Shown here one piece after another: positions 62,622 to 64,000 of a stretch of 64,000 nucleotides of DNA. Under the pieces are notes generated by a model. That model did not search any database. It had not been told where the DNA came from and saw only the letters and a list, made by a program, of their open reading frames with translations. Origin of the DNA: Janthinobacterium sp. FW305-129 (GTDB lineage Bacteria; Pseudomonadota; Gammaproteobacteria; Burkholderiales; Burkholderiaceae_D); the NCBI RefSeq assembly GCF_020858115.1, contig NZ_JACYMM010000008.1, positions 99,004 to 163,003 of the forward strand. The letters run 5' to 3'. The translations under genes were made by a program, and so were the position numbers. The first letter of the stretch is position 1, and every line of letters begins with the position of its first letter.

Positions 62622-63488
62622 ATGCTGGAACTGTTGAGTGAACACGCCTGTTTTGGCGGCGTACAACGTTTTTATCGCCACGATGCGCAAACCACCGGCT
62701 TGCCCATGCGTTTTTCGGCCTTCATCCCCGACACGGCGCCGGGCAGCGCCGTTACCACCAAACGCCCCGCCCTGTTTTTCCTGGCGGGCCTGACTTGCAC
62801 GGAAGAAACCTTCATGATCAAGGGCGGCGCCCAGCGCGTGGCCGCCGAAGAAGGCCTGATCCTGATCGCCCCCGACACCAGCCCCCGAGGCGCCAACATC
62901 GCGGGCGAGACGGATGCCTGGGATTTCGGCGCGGGCGCCGGCTTTTACGTCGATGCCACCGAGGCGCCGTGGAGCAGCCGCTACCGCATGTACAGCTACA
63001 TCCTGGAATTGCGCGCCCTGCTGGAGCAGGAACTGGCCATCGATGCGCAGCGCACGGGCATTTTCGGCCACTCGATGGGCGGCCACGGCGCGCTGGTGCT
63101 GGCCTTGCGCAACCCGGCACTGTTCCGCTCCGTCTCCGCCTTTGCCCCCATCGCCGCACCGAGCCAGTGCCCATGGGGAAAAAAGGCGTTCACGGGCTAC
63201 CTGGGCAGCAACGAAGCCAGCTGGCAGCAATACGACGCCAGCGCGCTGATGCGCGGCCTGCAGGGCCAGCCCTTACTATTTCCTAACGGCATCTTGATCG
63301 ACCAGGGCCTGGCCGACAAGTTTTTACCGGAGCAACTGTACCCCGAGGTGTTCGAAGCGGCATGCCGCGACGCCGGCCAGCCCTTGCAACTGCGCCGCCA
63401 TGCCGGCTATGACCACGGCTATTACTTTATCGCCAGCTTCATGGAAGAGCACGTGCGCTTCCATGCGCGAAACTTGCGCGCCGCCTGA
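62622..63488 (+). CDS. fghA: S-formylglutathione hydrolase
   Basis: 288 residues with the esterase-D signature: FFLAGLTCTEETFMIKGG, IAPDTSPRG, the nucleophile GHSMGGHGAL and the terminal histidine in GYDHGYYFIASF. It completes glutathione-dependent formaldehyde detoxification by hydrolysing S-formylglutathione to formate. The start has GAGGAG upstream and a TATACT at about 62592-62597. The partner adhC is not in the window. Confidence 0.94.
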   Translation: MLELLSEHACFGGVQRFYRHDAQTTGLPMRFSAFIPDTAPGSAVTTKRPALFFLAGLTCTEETFMIKGGAQRVAAEEGLILIAPDTSPRGANIAGETDAWDFGAGAGFYVDATEAPWSSRYRMYSYILELRALLEQELAIDAQRTGIFGHSMGGHGALVLALRNPALFRSVSAFAPIAAPSQCPWGKKAFTGYLGSNEASWQQYDASALMRGLQGQPLLFPNGILIDQGLADKFLPEQLYPEVFEAACRDAGQPLQLRRHAGYDHGYYFIASFMEEHVRFHARNLRAA

Positions 63489-63497
63489 TCTGCTGCC

Positions 63498-64000
63498 TTA
63501 CTGCCCCGTGCTGGTATGCCCGTTGAAATGGCGCGTGTACCAGTCCGTTGCCAGCAAGGCCGCCTGGTGGCGCGTGTCGGGGCCGCCTGGTGCGGCGATC
63601 TGTTCCAGTTGCTTGTCGCAGCGCAAGGTGGCAAACGCCATGCGGTTCAGGCCGGCCACGTCGGGGTCGCGTCCGCCCACGATCAGCAACGAAGGCACGC
63701 GCACGTTTTCCAGCGCCGCCTTGCCCGCCATTTCCACCTGCCCATCGCAGACGGCCAGCGCGGCGATTTCCGCGCTGCGCCAGGCCGCAAGCTGCATCAC
63801 GACGGCCGCGCTGGTGCCATAGCCATACAAGCCGCAGGGCAAGCGCCGCGTGGACGGGTCGACTTGCAGCCAGCCCAGGGCTTTTTCCAGCTGGCGCGCC
63901 AGCAGCACGATGTCGCTGCGCACGAAATACGCGTGGCCATTGCTGCCGCCGCCGGGCCCGACACCGCCCTGGTCGAAACGCAGGGTGGCGATGCCCGCTC
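63498..64000 (-). CDS. Alpha/beta hydrolase, dienelactone-hydrolase-like (cut by window edge)
   Basis: The frame stays open through the right edge, upstream of an internal GTG; at least 167 residues are seen and the N-terminus is missing. Visible parts: LRFDQGGVGPGGGSN, the elbow region GLYGYGTSAAVVMQLA (where the nucleophile is Thr-Ser shifted; GYGTSA replaces GxSxG), a GGRDPD acid site and a C-terminal histidine in HFNGHTS. Similar proteins are listed as exosortase-linked or general hydrolases. Convergent with fghA at 10 nt. Confidence 0.65.
   Translation of the reverse strand, partial: AGIATLRFDQGGVGPGGGSNGHAYFVRSDIVLLARQLEKALGWLQVDPSTRRLPCGLYGYGTSAAVVMQLAAWRSAEIAALAVCDGQVEMAGKAALENVRVPSLLIVGGRDPDVAGLNRMAFATLRCDKQLEQIAAPGGPDTRHQAALLATDWYTRHFNGHTSTGQ

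Noticed and set aside
1..64000. tRNA, rRNA, insertion sequences, prophage or integrase genes
   Set aside because: No T-loop-like GGTTCGAATCC context outside coding sequence, no transposase or integrase reading frames, and no long inverted repeats were seen.

Overview
The window (about 63-65% GC over most of its length, dense gene packing, betaproteobacterial gene families) looks like chromosomal DNA of an Oxalobacteraceae bacterium. A Janthinobacterium, Massilia or Duganella relative is most likely; this is inferred from gene content and codon usage, not from a marker gene. I saw no rRNA, tRNA, CRISPR array, insertion sequence or prophage.

Layout. 1-8653: leftward type VI secretion block (tssF, tssG, vgrG, a Tle3-type lipase effector and a lipoprotein running off the left edge), with an AT-rich patch at its distal end. 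8796-10906: leuA behind a leucine-rich leader peptide, closed by a terminator. 11012-14884: a chemoreceptor and the ergothioneine pair egtD-egtB. 15207-22110: a solitary LolD-like ATPase, a small HTH protein and an 1819-residue protein joining two alpha/beta-hydrolase domains, an M17-N-like segment, a CHAT protease domain and a helical tail. 22043-29637: olsB, a YdeP-type molybdopterin oxidoreductase with fdhD, a histone H1-like AKP protein, ppx behind a triple PhoB-type half-site array, and chaA. 29931-41065: two c-di-GMP proteins, small hypotheticals, a spermidine-synthase-like protein, LysR, HlyIII, a NYN/LOTUS RNA-associated protein, a secreted hydrolase and a small flagellar-rod-like protein.

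41082-44730: a TetR regulator divergent from an isomerase / epoxide-hydrolase / esterase operon, with two palindromes between them. 44745-47415: a TonB-dependent receptor and a small periplasmic sulfite-oxidase-fold protein behind two tandem ModE-like boxes, suggesting molybdenum-responsive uptake. 47566-55766: IclR regulator, acyl-CoA dehydrogenase, CoA ligase and a complete Liv-type ABC importer, probably a catabolic unit for an unidentified carboxylic acid. 55781-64000: housekeeping and stress genes (HDOD, DinB-like, VOC, GNAT, oleate hydratase, a hidden pair of small membrane proteins, a second signal peptidase I, a sirtuin, S-formylglutathione hydrolase, and an alpha/beta hydrolase cut by the right edge).

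The most interesting items are the hydrolase-hydrolase-CHAT fusion, the ModE-like boxes in front of the TonB receptor, the leucine leader peptide (possibly leaderless), the PhoB-type array before ppx, and the compositional chimera at the end of the type VI block.
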